From NCBI GenBank assembly GCA_029204225.1, contig CM055106.1, forward strand, positions 23,777,825 through 23,841,824: DNA of 64,000 nucleotides. Reading direction: 5' to 3'. The number at the start of each line of letters is the position of its first letter. Within the stretch, counting starts at the first letter, position 1. The translations under genes were made by a program, and so were the position numbers. Positions 52,810-64,000 of this stretch are shown in pieces. The notes beneath the pieces are model-generated. The model had not been told where the DNA came from. It ran no database searches and saw nothing but the letters and a program-made list of their open reading frames with translations. This DNA is from Diphasiastrum complanatum (taxonomy: Eukaryota > Streptophyta > Lycopodiopsida > Lycopodiales > Lycopodiaceae).

Positions 52810-54015
52810 TCTCGAAGATCAAATATGATTATTTTAAAGGAACATCTTCAGATGATGCTGACAGTTATGTTTTGCAGTTCGAGTTGATTGCTAACTCGAA
52901 TAACGAAGGTACTGATGCTGACAAACTACGGATCTTCCCTGGCCTTCTGAGAAAGCAGTGCGCATATGGTATAGCCAAGTTGAGGACGTGTAGCTACCTG
53001 GCTACTGCTAAAAGATGCATTTTTGAACCAGTTTAGAGAAATTGGTTATTCTTGGACGACTCAACAATGTACAGAAGAAGAAAAACGAATCTCTTCGAAG
53101 GTACACACAAAAAGTAAAGAATTTGATTGGAAAACTAACCGGTGTGTACCCTGTCGCGATGCAAGTCGAGTGGTTTTTGGCAGGTTTACCACCGAAGATT
53201 GATCAATACTACAGACAAGAAGATATGACTTCTTTATCAACAGTCATAGCAAGCGCTGAGAACTATGAGACTTCCAAGTTAGCACGCAAAAGACGTTCTA
53301 CTAGACGAACTCGAAAGTCTAAGCATGACTCCAGTGGTAGTGAAGACGAATCTAAATCTGAATCCAGTTCAAGTTCTTCTAGTTTCGAGTCCGATTTGAA
53401 CGACTAGTCAGACACAAAAGCTGATGATACAGATCGAAGGAAGAAACGAATGTCCAAACGAAAGAAGATAGCAAAACCACTGAGGACAAGTCTGCGACCT
53501 CTAAAGTTGAAAAGCTTTGGAAAAGTAATATGGCTGATTTTAATAAGAAGTTCAATGACCTGAAAGTTTAAATTTCAGAAGTTGCAGACAAGAGACCAAA
53601 GGCTTCTTCTTCGAACTCAGGAATTTGGTGTACGAAATGCGGTACATCTGGACATTCTAATGAAGATTGTAGATCTGTGCACGTAAAGTATGTCGAAGGT
53701 CCTTCTCAGGAAGTGCTCTTCATATTTCAAGATGATGCGACTACCAATTATGTTCAGGGTACCACCAACTCAACAAGGCAAACCAAAGTTCGCACCAAAA
53801 AGGTATAATCCACCAAAATTTGTTGGTCCTGCAGTTAATGGCTTCCAGTTTGACGAAACCCATTTCAAAAAATTGTTAAAATTGTGGTGAACCAGGACAT
53901 TTTTCGCCTAATTGTCCGCAGCCACGGAAGCTAATTGGATATATACCTTTATGTTCAAATTTCAGAGAACTTGGCCACAAGTATCCGGATTGTCCACAAT
54001 CGTAAAAGCCGCGTC
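52810..54015 (+). pseudogene. Gypsy G1-type element: gag with three zinc knuckles
   Basis: DYFKGTSSDDADSYVLQFEL, NEGTDADKLRIFPGLLRKQ near 52830-52955, then a frameshift to NVQKKKNESLRRYTQKVKNL, GVYPVAMQVEWFLAGLPPKI (53042-53407) and a Ser/Arg/Lys/Glu-rich tail. Zinc knuckle 1, CTKCGTSGHSNEDC (about 53630), is canonical. Knuckle 2, NCGEPGHFSPNCPQP (about 53890), has an in-frame stop before its first half. Knuckle 3, CSNFRELGHKYPDC (about 53953), has Phe for the second Cys. Several stops and frameshifts are present. Confidence 0.85.
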
Positions 54016-54689
54016 CAAAGTACTAGTATGTAGCCACACCTGCAGTTGTTACTGATACAAAATTAAAATCTTCGGTTGATGTTGTTGTGCAGAAGGTTGA
54101 TGTCATCGAAGCCAAACCAACAAAAATAGTCGATCAATCTTGGCCAAGTGATGTTGAGAAGCTACTTAAAGTGACTACGAGAAGCAAAAGCACCTCGAAA
54201 CCTGACACAAAAGTATCTTCAAAGAAGCGGATAAATTCCTCGAAGAAGAAATATTCGAACAAGTCAATAACAAAAGAAGATCTCAAAGCTGATCCTAATT
54301 ACGATCGTGATGCAACCAAGTTATTTTCAAAGGATATTTCTGCGGAAGCAAAAGAAATTATCAATTCTAAATTACAGACAATCGTGCAGAGAAGAAAGTT
54401 ACCTTTGAGGAAGGGGACGTGGAAATGACAAAGACAAAACTTTCGGAGGCCACTATTGATAAACCTATCTCGAAAAACAAAAGACTACGATATCATAACT
54501 GATATTGGTTCACTTCGTCCCAATATAACTTTTGAGCAATTGTTGGCAGATAACAATCATTATCATTAATAGTTAAAATGTCTCTCTGTCTCTAAGATGA
54601 AAAAAAGAATTTCTCTGCCAGATGTTGGAGTATTAATTATTGATTTAGGAGACCTTGGTGCACCGTAAATTGATATTACAATTGTTGGA

Positions 54690-55050
54690 TGCTTAATCGA
54701 AAAAGTACCAAATGATTCAGGTTCGAGTGTCAACATAATAACTGAAGACACTACTCATGCTTTAGGTTTGACTAATATTCAACCAAGCCAAAGAAATATC
54801 AAGCTGGCTGATTAAAGAGGAAGAAAACTTGTTGGTAAATTGAAGGATGTGACTGTGTATATTCAAGCCAAGCCTTTTACAATGAACTTTATTGTTATCA
54901 AACCACTTGGTTTGTCATCTTATTTTGTTTTGATTGGACGACCTTGGCTTTATCAGTCTAATGCAAGTGTCCACTGGAAGTCCCGAGAATTGAGATTTCA
55001 AACTGGCGAGACAACTAATCGTGGGAAGTCAGAAGAACAGATTATCACCT
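54690..55050 (+). pseudogene. G1-type aspartic protease
   Basis: NDSGSSVNIITEDTTHALGL gives the DSG active site at about 54714-54722. It is followed (after a TAA) by GRKLVGKLKDVTVYIQAKPF, TMNFIVIKPLGLSSYFVLIG and RPWLYQSNASVHWKSRELRF. The pattern fits a retropepsin-like protease: a DSG loop and a distal LIGRPWL segment. Confidence 0.8.
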
Positions 55051-55376
55051 AGAGCCGTGACAAATATGAAGGCAAAACTCCTACGTCCGACACTAGTTTC
55101 ACTTCTGAAAATTCTTCTTACGACCTTAGTATATTCTCTAATGCATCAGACGTCGAACTTAATTATTTCGAATGCTACGAGAATAATGATTCATCGGATG
55201 ATGAAAAAGAATTTTTCGATGTCTGTAATGCAGAAGCTGATCTATCTTTGATTGAAGCAAAAGTTGCAAACATGAATTTTGAAGATTCTGATCAAGATGA
55301 AGATATAGAGGACGAATTTGACGAATTTGAACAAGAATTTGGAAATTAAGACCAGGCTGACAACAAGAATAAATCT

Positions 55377-56266
55377 GTGGAATCAGCCATCATACGTGAA
55401 ATTCATGGCCATACCCAGACCAGTATGACGAAAGGTATTATTTTATCAGACTCTACTGAGCTAATTGAACTTGCACCTAGAAAATTTGTGCATGTTTTTA
55501 AATCTCTTGGAGAGACAGAATTAGCAGAATTTACGGAGCTATTGAAAGAGTACCAAGATGTATTTGCATGGTCGTTCAAAAACTTGAAGGGAATTCCTGC
55601 AGAATTTGGCGAGCACCGCATTGATCTTAAAGAAGATGATGTTCTTGTCCGACGAAGACAATATCGTCTCAATCCAAAGTACTCTCTTATGGTAAAAGAT
55701 GAACTCAGCAAGCACCTTAAGGTAGGTATTATCTATCTTGTCTTAAGTAGTGAATGGGTATCTCCCATTGTTGTAGTTCCAAAGAAGAAAACTGGCAAGA
55801 TTCGAATTTGTCAGGAGTTTAGAAAGTTGAATGTTGCTTCAAAGAAAGATCACCACCCATTACCCTTCACGGATTCCATTCTAGACCAAGTTGTTGAGCA
55901 AGAATGTTACAGTTTCTGTGATGGCTTCTCTAACTATAATCAAGTTGGAGTAAGGAAGGAGGATCGACTGAAGACCACGTTTACTACTGATTTGGGCACT
56001 TTCTGTGTTTACAATAATATCAAGTCCCATATACAGAAACTGAAACTTATATTGCAGAGGTGTCGAGGCACTTGTTTGTCACTTCACCCCAAAAAATGTT
56101 TTCTCGATATGAGAGAAGGTATTCTTCTGGGCTATAGAATATCCAACAGAGGAATTGAAGTTGACAAAGATAAAGTCGAAGTTATAAAGAATTTGTTGAT
56201 ACCAATGAATCTACGAGAACTAAGAGGTTTTCTAGGACATGTTGGTTATTATCGAAGATTTATCTA
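55377..56266 (+). pseudogene. G1-type reverse transcriptase with deleted catalytic box
   Basis: The frame is open for 296 codons: LLKEYQDVFAWSFKNLKGIP, GEHRIDLKEDDVLVRRRQYR, EWVSPIVVVPKKKTGKIRIC, HHPLPFTDSILDQVVEQECY, FCDGFSNYNQV and TTFTTDLGTF. At 56001-56006 it jumps to CVYNNIKSHIQKLKLILQRC. The AYxxMPFGLxNAPATFQRMM segment and the (F/Y)VDD box are absent, about 40 residues lost in frame. It ends LRELRGFLGHVGYYRRFI, then TAG. The related RT at 39505 shows what is missing. It cannot be catalytically active. Confidence 0.92.
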
Positions 56267-56887
56267 GAATCATGCCTATATTGCTGCAGCCCTTACACAG
56301 TTACTCAAGAAGCAAGTTGCTTATATTTGGACGGCAGAACAACAGAAAGCATTCGAAGAACTTAAGCAGAGGCTGATTAATGCTCCAATTCTGAGACCAC
56401 CTAACTGGATGATACTATTTCATAGCTATGTTGATGTATCAGCATTTTCTATTGGTGTCTGCCAAAAGGACAAATAGAAGAAAGACCATCCAATATACTA
56501 TGCTAGTCGCTAGCTTAGTTCCTTGGAGAAAAAATATTCGGCAACAAAGAGAGAAGCACATGGAATGATTTTTACTGTAAAGAAATTTCGCATTATGTGC
56601 TGGGATATGCTTTTATATTCCATGTTGATTATTATGCCTTGAAGTATCTTGTTAATAAACTTGATTTATTTGGCCGAACAGCTCGCTGGATTTTGTTACT
56701 ACAAGAGTTCACTTATCAAGTTGAGCTTCGTCAAGGAAAATATCATACTAATGCTAATTATCTTTCACAACTTAGCACAGGAAGGATTGAAGAACTGTTG
56801 AATGACGATTTTTCAGATGAAACTTTATTCGAGATATCTTCTACGAATTCTTTATATTCTGATATTATGATTTATCAAAAAGATTAG
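56267..56887 (+). pseudogene. G1-type RNase H
   Basis: NAPILRPPNWMILFHSYVDV and SAFSIGVCQKDK are followed by stops, then HPIYYASR, SLEKKYSATKREAHGMIF, and in another frame MLGYAFIFHVDYYALKYLVN, ARWILLLQEFTYQVELRQGK and YHTNANYLSQL. Domain order is right; two or more frames are used. Confidence 0.85.
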
Positions 56888-56908
56888 ATATATCCTGATG
56901 GATATGAC

Positions 56909-57989
56909 TTGGAGAAGAAGACAATATTTCAATATAAAGTCGCATCTTATACCATTATTGCTAATGTTCTGTATAAGCTTGTTGCAAATCATCAATTAAG
57001 AAGGTGTCTTGCAGCTGACGATATTCCAAAGGTTATTCGAGCTTTACACTCCGAAGATGCTGGTGGACATTTTGCTTTGAAGAACACTGTTAATAAGATT
57101 TTGGCCACCAAAAATTGGTGGCCTACCATTTTTAAGAATGTCTCTATATATATTCGATCTTGTGATCCATGTTAGAGATCTGGAAAACCAACCAAAGCTA
57201 TGAATTGGCCGATGACGCCAATCATTCCACTTGCACCATTTGAAAAGTGGGGGATTGACTTTGTTGGTCCAATAAAGCCAGTGACTCGACACACTAAGTG
57301 TCGATATATTTTGGTTGCAACGGATTATGCAACAAAAAATGTTGAAGCGGAAGCAACGAAATGAAACGATGTGAAAACTGTCACTTCTTTTCCATTCAAA
57401 TCTACTATTACACATTATGGTTGTCCTCTTGAGTTAGTCAGTGATCGTGGTACCCATTTTTTTAATGATAAGATCCGACTACTGACAAGTTGCACATGCT
57501 ACAGATTGGGATCAAAAGTTACCCTCAGTGCTCTGGGCATATCGAAACACAGAGAAAATCACAACGAAACTGACTCCTTATTTTCTTACATATGATATGC
57601 ATCCAATCTTGCCGATTGAATTCGAGGTGCCAATTTTTCGTATACAAGCACAACGTACAGAAGCAGACTGTATGAATGAAAGATTGTTGACTATTGAAGA
57701 ACTATTCGAATCTCGAAACAATTCGAAGGATGTTATAGAGAAAATCCAGGAGGAACGAAAGAAAAAACATGATATTCATATCAAAACTATTGATCTTAAG
57801 GTTAATGATTATGCTTTGATCTACAACAATTGTCATCAAAAATTTCCTGGAAAGCTTCATATGAAGTGGATGAGACCGTACAAGGTCGTTGAAGTATTTG
57901 ACAACAGTTCTGTCCAACTTCAGTTGTTGGAAGGTGAATTACTGCCAGAACGTATTAACGGTTCCAGACTGAAAAAATATTATCTCTAA
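56909..57989 (+). pseudogene. G1-type integrase, core deleted
   Basis: The H2C2 region is RALHSEDAGGHFALKNTVNK and CDPC* (stop for Gln). WGIDFVGPI has the first Asp and VSDRGTHFF the second. Near 57478-57490 the sequence jumps from NDKIRLL to a segment equivalent to WDQKLPSVLWAYRNTEKITT, so the part holding the third catalytic Glu is gone. The C-terminal part 57528-57989 is open: LTPYFLTYDMHPILPIEFEV, KVNDYALIYNNCHQKFPGKL, RPYKVVEVFDNSSVQLQLLE, ending LKKYYL. No chromodomain is seen. Confidence 0.9.
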
Positions 57990-58172
57990 CGAAGGATTTC
58001 GAGGGGCGAAACTTTTGAGAATATTTAAAGTATCATTTAAAAAATTTTCCCCAAATTTTTCTTTTTCTTTGATTTATATATATTTTCTATTCAATTGTTA
58101 TTTATTATTTTATTCATTATTTACCTTTTGGATTTGGTAAATTCCTTTTATTAGACCTCAATCAAGCGAGCA

Positions 58173-58670
58173 GTATGGATTCGAGTGCAAGCACCAGCTC
58201 TGCTATCAATTGAAAAATTAGAGCTTCAATCCGACTTGCTTCAATTCAGTCTTTGTTGGATTGTTGCAGGTTGGATAATCTAAAAGTGGACCCATCAATT
58301 GTCTTACAGGAGATCAGCATTGTGTTCGTTCACTCTATTCATATGGTAACAAACACTGATTTCCAGATTACTCTGCGCAACGCCACCTTCACAATCAATG
58401 ATGCACTAGCAAGTTAGCCAGTATGCTTTGGCACTATTGTCTACAAAGCATTTCTCGTTGGGTTGAGCACAAGAAGTTTGCTACAGTGGGAGCACATATC
58501 TCACGACTGTACAACCATTTTGGCATTTTGACAGAGATAGAGCAGAGTGTACTGGCATGAAGGCTGTTGATGACTACCAAGATTGATTTATCCAGCCTCT
58601 TGTAGAGCACCTCTGCACAAGTCCAGCCAACAGCCATCGCACCCATGGAGGTCGACACAACAGACTAAAA
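58173..58670 (+). pseudogene. Extra ORF between integrase and 3' LTR of G1-type element
   Basis: MDSSASTSSAIN, a TGA, then KIRASIRLASIQSLLDCCRL, DPSIVLQEISIVFVHSIHMV and TNTDFQITLRNATFTINDAL; after a shift of frame come SRWVEHKKFATVGAHISRLY and NHFGILTEIEQSVLA. It lies about 180 bases after pol and before the LTR. The family is not recognised; some Tat/Athila-lineage elements carry an additional ORF in this place, but I see no signal peptide or transmembrane segment. Confidence 0.5.
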
Positions 58671-58679
58671 GACAGGTCT

Positions 58680-59102
58680 TTTGGCCTTTTAATTACAAGT
58701 CTTTTGGCCTTTTAATTTTGTAACAGTAGATCTAATCATTTATGACGATTGATATTCAAATAGATGCTCTGTTTCTAGGGTTGAATAATTTATGTTCGCG
58801 AATATTTTGCGACAGTCTGTCTCTTTGTCACAGCTTTGTGTTTCGCGAATTATTCGCGACACTTGTCTCTTCATGACATTTTCGTCTTTTGCGAATTGTT
58901 TGCGACAGATGACAACTTTGAGCTTGAAGAAGAATCCATCTTCGCAATAGGTGAGCTTTGAACAAGAAACATAATATTTCGCGACAAGATTCTCTTCACG
59001 AATCTTTCGAGCTTCAACAAGAAGCCACGAGCTTCTAGAAGAAACTGTTTCGCGAATCTTTCGAGTTTCAAGCAAGATAAATTTCACGAATCCTTTGAGG
59101 TT
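58680..59102 (+). mobile_element. G1-type 3' LTR start with 47-bp tandem repeat
   Basis: CTTTTGGCCTTTTAATT is duplicated (58679 and 58703), then TTTTGTAACAG as at 29510. TTCGCGAAT units at 58795, 58842 and 58889 have a 47-bp period, and further TTCGCGA motifs lie near 58977 and 59049. The LTR is cut at about 59102 by copia A sequence. Confidence 0.55.
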
Positions 59103-59247
59103 AGTATGATTCAATTGCTAAATAAAGGTTTCAAAGTTGAGTTTGATGAAGATGCTTGCATGATCAAAAGGAAGGATGTCTTGATTGCAAAAGTACAAGA
59201 CAAGGGAAGTTGTTTAAACTAGATGCTTGTGTTATTGCTAACCAAGT
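59103..59247 (+). pseudogene. Copia family A pol fragment
   Basis: MIQLLNKGFKVEFDEDACMI and KRKDVLIAK match 11230-11375 (the segment between protease and integrase), then a frameshift and MLVLLLTKF-type remnants. About 145 bases remain. Confidence 0.85.
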
Positions 59248-60199
59248 TTGTTTGCTGATTCTCACGTCTACCTCATGTTTACTGATTCTCTGTCTAAGAC
59301 TACTCAATGCTAGGCTTGATACTTTCTGACAGAGATTCAATTTGGCCAGCGGATTCATGTGTCTACAAATTGATTTAGCTACAACTCAGTCACAGAATCC
59401 ATTCTGCAGTATAGTGGTGTTGTACCCACCTGTCAGAGGCACAACTAATGATCTGGTCTCGATCCTACTGACAATGGATTCTCAACTTCAATTTGGATCT
59501 ATCAGAATTCGAATTCTATGTTCTACAATTCTGCTTTGGATTATTTCTTGATTGTTTACAGTTTGCAGATTATGTAAATACCCATGGAATAATTGTAATG
59601 GACTCTAAAGAATGAATCTTTTATGAACTCATACAAAACACACATAGGTAGTAGCTTGCAAGTGATTTGTAGATTCACCATCTTTGAAAATGTGGATGAC
59701 ACATTAATGGATAATTCCATTGTCACACAGTGCACTATTCAATTGATGAATGTATATATATAGTTATGATTCTCCAAAGAGATAGTTGTATTTCCAAAAT
59801 TGAAGTGTAAGGATGTTTGTGAATGAAAAGATAGTTGTCAACTAGCATTTAGTTAAATTGATAACCAATATCACCAATATGTTTGTCGAATATAATTAGA
59901 ATAATCCAATTGAAAAATTAGAATAAATAAGCTCTTATCAAGTTTTTTCTTAGGAAGTATGATATATCCTTTGCTCTCAAGTGCCAATATAATTTTCTCA
60001 GGTTAAAAGTTGATGAATAGAATATACTATAATTCTTTCCTCTGAAAAGTTAACAACTGATTCCCACAATAAAGTTTCAAAATCTCTAAAGAGTAAGCCA
60101 AGACTACTGATCCTCAATAATCAATTAATTTCTTATTATGTCAAATAAGTGGCTACTGCATAAAGAAATCATGTGAAAGATCAATTATAAGGGAAGCTC
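59248..60199. other. Intergenic sequence, no gene seen
   Basis: Short ORFs only, with no family resemblance. Confidence 0.5.
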
Positions 60200-60720
60200 C
60201 CTAAGATCCTGCTTACAAGACAAAACACAATGGAAAACACACTATGGAGCAACCACCCAACCAAGTAGAAGCAACCAATCAACTCTAGAAGCTTCACCCC
60301 CAAGCCAAGGAACAAGAGGCATGAATGTAAATTGAAACCCTGGCAATGAATCCATGATCATAATAAGGAGTAGGGCGAGTTTGGCCTCAATATATAGAGC
60401 CAAAATCAACCTGGGCACATAGCCATGCATAGCCCTAAGTTCCCTATACATAGATTCACCTAGAATAGAGTCCTAAGCATGGACCACCTATTCATAGAAA
60501 TGCTATTGATAACTCTACACATGCATACACTGTCTCATACCTTGTCTAAACTCCATTTAGTGTGTTCTGGGCCTCACAAGGATATTAGTTACTTTTGGGT
60601 CACATCCAGTATGATGTGGCATAACTAACAGCTTGATTTACTGGAGTACTGTGTATCCAAGACTAGGAGTATACTGCATCCTACTTACTGGTCATGGACA
60701 TAACATTCTTCCCTCCTTAA
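60200..60720 (-). mobile_element. Minus-strand gypsy-like 3' LTR with polypurine tract
   Basis: Minus strand TTTAAGGAGGGAAGAA (60722-60707) is a polypurine tract, followed by TGTTATGTCCATGACCAG, an LTR start at 60705. About 300 bases in, GGCTCTATATATTGAGG gives a TATA-like site (near 60392-60406). The far LTR border was not determined. Confidence 0.55.
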
Positions 60721-63700
60721 ACTGTTTCTATCCTTAGAAACTCTCTAAACATGAAAGAATAATGGGTTCGGTTCTTTTAACTTCAAATATCAACCTAGAA
60801 AATTATTAACCTTAGTCTAAGTTTCACATCAAACAAGTACTCAGAGATAATCCTATTTTCCAAATGATAATCTCTACACTGGAGTACAACTCAGGTTTGA
60901 AAAAGTACACTAAGCGATAAATTTTCCAACTGGGTTATATTTACCATAAGTTAGTAACATCACCTTCATGTAAAGCATTTACATGAAACACTAAGTAAGA
61001 TAACCCAACTTAAGAGATTAAAGTTAAAGAAATAATAAAATAATTATAATTACAATCTGAAATCATCCACAAACTCTGGCAGATAATTCATAAGTTTTCA
61101 AGTACAAATATCCTTAGAATCCAATTCCAAGATATGATAATTCATTTAACTAGAATCTCTAGGAAAATCATTAAGATATAGAATGATTAAAACTCAACTC
61201 TGAGTATCCCAGATACTCTTTTGAGTTAAATACTCCTGTTTCTAGCACCAAATGCAAGAAAAATAGCCTTCATTCATCTTAATAGACTTGTATGTCTCCT
61301 AAGATAACTGGAGATCCAATTCAAACGAAGAACTGTACTCAAACATCTGCAGACCATAAACTGTAGTAGAATTACATCCACTAGATAAATTCAATTCTCC
61401 ACAAACAAGATACTTATCTTGTGAGAATATCTGTGAGATCCATAGGTCCTCAAATATAACACTGGAGTAGAGATTCAAAAACAATGATTCGAATTCTTAC
61501 TCAAATAATAGATCACGAATTAATCATCACACTTAAGAATCATTACAATTTATTATAATCCTCTGAGAATAACTAAGTATCTATTTATGATTCGTCAACC
61601 ATAAATATTTAGATTCATATAATTCGTCAATCATAATTTCCGGGAATCCAAAACCATACTTATCCATTTACAGGATATTGGAGTATATGTCTAACATAAC
61701 TCAGGAAAAGTAAGAGTCATTCCAAAATCTTTCCATTAAGAAAATACTGGATTTAGGAATACTTTCTACCAGGATTCTTAAATTGAAGTGCAAGATTCAA
61801 GGTCTATAAATCACTGGTAATTAAAGACTGAACGCATACAAAAATGACAATCATCTTCAACTACAAAAACTTTAGATTACAGAATCACATCTAAATACCC
61901 AAAGTCCTGCTGAATATCAATTCAGTTGTTATTCTTGGATTCATTATGATTCGCTATCCATTTGAGCTCTCTGGGATACAATCACTAATGAGCTGAGTCC
62001 CTTCCTTAACTAAGGAATACTCTATCCCAAGAATATTTTATATCCAATGCACACAATTTCAATCTATTTCTCATGAGTAAATAACATATCCGAAAAATCT
62101 TTGAGATGAATAAAATTCACTCTCATCAGTTTTCCAATCCCACTTACCTCTAATTACATAATTTCTCCCAATGATTAACCCCTCTCAGACCCTAGTACTT
62201 AAACTAAGATTAGGTTAATCCAATACAGAACTCTTAGACTTAAATTCTGATCAAACTTACTTTTATTTCAATTAAAATGAAATTAGTAACTTCTGACCTT
62301 TTACTGTACTACTTATAGATAATGATTTAAATTCCAAACATGTTCCATTTCCAGATTGTCCACACAATCCCTAGAGAATTTCTCTTTTTTGAAAAGTTCC
62401 AATTGGGCATCTTATTCTGAATCTATCCGAAATTCCTTTCAGATCCAATCTCATTTCTATACCCTAGCTGGTTCTCTTCCAAAAGCTATGCAACCAACAG
62501 ATTCCCAAATAGAATTTTATCCCACCACTTCACTCCTCTTTTTAAAGGAAATTATAAATCTCCATAAAAGTTAACTGGAAAGATGATATATGAAAATATC
62601 GAAATCCTACAAAAGTCAGTAATAAGTGCTTCCACTAAAGGATTCACCCTATTACACACAAGACTTCTCCTTCAAATATTTTCACTCTGAGTGATAGAAA
62701 CTACTATTCCATCGAAATCCATTTATGCAACAGAGATATTCTAGGTTTAAGAAATTGAAACAATTTAACCATAGAATTTATCTGAATTCTAGGTCTATTC
62801 ACACAGGTAGTAACTTATATGACATAACAGTCTTTCAGAAGAATAACTTCATGCTGGAAAGAATCATATAAATCAGTCTAATATCCTATATTCAAGAAAT
62901 TACTAAGAAGTAAAGGATAAATTAAAAAAACGAGAAATAGATTTGAGGGCCTCTGATTTTGTAAATAATGAGATACCACATTGGGATCTAGATTAAACCT
63001 CAAAATTTTTCAAAATACCCCACATTTGATTGAATGGTTTTTTTTTTCCCATATCGCGACTAGGTACTAAACACACCATTGATCATCAGATCTTTACAGT
63101 CCTAGAATTTCCTTTTCAAAATTACTGATGTCCCATACCATCAGCTTTTCCTTCCAAAAAATCCTTCACCGTCTTATCGGATATTCTAGAGATCCACGGA
63201 TCATCTAGTTGTCCTACAATCACTATAGAAAATTGTCTCTTGTTCCAAACACTAGAGAATCCATTTATTTGGATGACTGGCATGCCTATTAGATGGATAC
63301 CCAAAATCCACCTCTGACTATGTGACTTAGACAGAAGAATTAACATGGTTCACTATTACACTCTGAACCTTTCTAGTTATTGACAAGCTTTGAAATCCTA
63401 CTGATGCATCAAATCTAGGGACAAGCTTCAGTCAACTAACAAATCCAATGTAATCCACGTATCAAATTCCACTTCTAACCTCACAATTGACATCCAAAAC
63501 TGCAGATAACTCAATGATTACAAAGATATCAGTTACGAATTAAACTGAATGAATTCTAACCAGGAAATTAATAATCAGTATTAAGCAATTATTTACAAGG
63601 ATTACCAAAATCCTAACTGCTGTGGAAAAAGTACAAAAAGGACCAAGAGTGGATCTTAATCTGATCCTCAAGAGGGATTGGTTGTCAGATTACTTGATCT

Positions 63701-63780
63701 ATCAATCTACTTGAGATTAAGATCAATCTAGATCAATTCTAGACACAAAATCCTAACAAGAACAATCATTAATTGAAGGT
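60721..63780. other. 3-kb AT-rich stretch, no coding signal
   Basis: If the LTR at 60705 is real, this should be the internal region of that element on the minus strand, yet no Gag or Pol motif is readable. It may be a large non-coding (LARD-type) interior or unrelated DNA. ATTCGTCAACCATAA recurs at about 61592 and 61622. Confidence 0.45.
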
Positions 63781-63789
63781 AGGTGTACT

Positions 63790-64000
63790 TTCTGGTTTCC
63801 CACGTGTGAAACCCTGTCTGAGTACGGACTCCAACCTGAAAATCAAGTACACCTCAAAACAATCAAAACAAATGTAGACAAATGGAGAGAATCACTCAAA
63901 ATTGCTTCCAAAACCAAGATTGGTGTCTCACAATGATTATGGCCAAATGTGGCTCTATATATACAATAAGTGAGAGCTCGTGGTACTGATCATCCCTTTG
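63790..64000 (+). mobile_element. Family J-like LTR fragment at window edge
   Basis: CCACGTGTGAAACCCTG, GTCTGAGTACGGAC, CAAGTACACCTCAAAACAAT, ATTGGTGTCTCACAATGAT and CTATATATACAATAAG follow the order of landmarks in the solo LTRs (38019-38210) but are diverged. It runs off the right edge. Confidence 0.5.

Noticed and set aside
58173-58670. Envelope-like protein in the G1-type element
   Set aside because: No signal peptide, transmembrane segment or known env motif is visible; only an unidentified ORF can be claimed.
60242-60451. 69-codon minus-strand ORF
   Set aside because: It lies inside the probable LTR near 60705 and shows no family resemblance.
62356-62574. 72-codon ORF in the AT-rich right end
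   Set aside because: Ordinary chance ORF; no splice or domain support.

Overview
This is a nuclear window from a vascular plant with a large, retrotransposon-rich genome. Almost every recognisable coding segment is a broken LTR-retrotransposon (Ty1/copia and Ty3/gypsy, on both strands). The single host gene I can support is a two-exon Dof transcription factor of the Cycling Dof Factor (CDF) type, on the minus strand at 48615-50278. The long (CT/GA)n tracts, the layered element debris and the wide gene spacing would suit a fern or gymnosperm, but the sequence does not settle the species.

Layout. 1-1639: 5' end of a minus-strand copia element (family A: gag, leader, tRNA-Met primer site, LTR). 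1805-2275: gypsy RT/RNase H scrap. 2276-5006: AT-rich, no genes, one perfect 24-bp hairpin. 5010-13410 and 19637-26540: two diverged direct copies of one composite block. The block holds a copia family D pol scrap, an LTR with a CT/CA microsatellite, a gypsy leader with a dispersed AACTCGCACA motif, a gypsy gag pseudogene, a family A copia (LTR to start of RT) and a family B LTR. 13424-18451, between the two blocks: a gag-only, non-autonomous gypsy element (G2) with a tRNA-Asp-type primer site, a leader minisatellite and CT-rich LTRs. 18519-19500: copia integrase scrap and an LTR-like segment.

26515-29203 (+) and 29735-32880 (-): two convergent, inactivated family B copia elements forming an imperfect inverted repeat. 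32885-35092 (-): family C copia with a probable LTR. 35540-41311: gypsy G1 (LTR, PBS, gag, pol). 37861-38542 and 41465-42146: two solo LTRs of one family (J), each with a perfect 5-bp target-site duplication. 41320-42523: an unidentified ORF split by the second solo LTR. 42555-44148: a G2 LTR joined to a G1 LTR at a (CT)n tract. 44455-45240: LTR A scrap and a copia integrase scrap. 45300-48600: AT-rich, with two tandem-repeat fields.

48615-52140: CDF-like gene and its upstream region (TATA box, G-box/ABRE-like ACGTGGC motifs, C18 tract). 52146-52690 (-): copia gag scrap. 52810-59102 (+): the most complete gypsy element (G1-type: gag with several zinc knuckles, protease, RT, RNase H, integrase, an extra 3' ORF, LTR start), inactivated by deletions at the RT catalytic motif and in the integrase core. 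59103-59247: family A scrap. The rest has no genes, a minus-strand LTR with polypurine tract near 60705, and a family J-like LTR entering at the right edge.

No element here looks able to move by itself: RT or integrase catalytic residues are missing, mutated or replaced by stops. The most interesting items are the gag-only G2 element with hairpin-bearing leader repeats, the solo LTR pair, signs of recombination between repeats (near-identical 346-bp patch, chimeric LTR at a microsatellite), the unidentified ORFs near gypsy LTRs, and a poly-alanine insertion in the CDF C-terminal region. I found no convincing wholly new biological system. All comparisons were made by eye; no alignment or database search was run.
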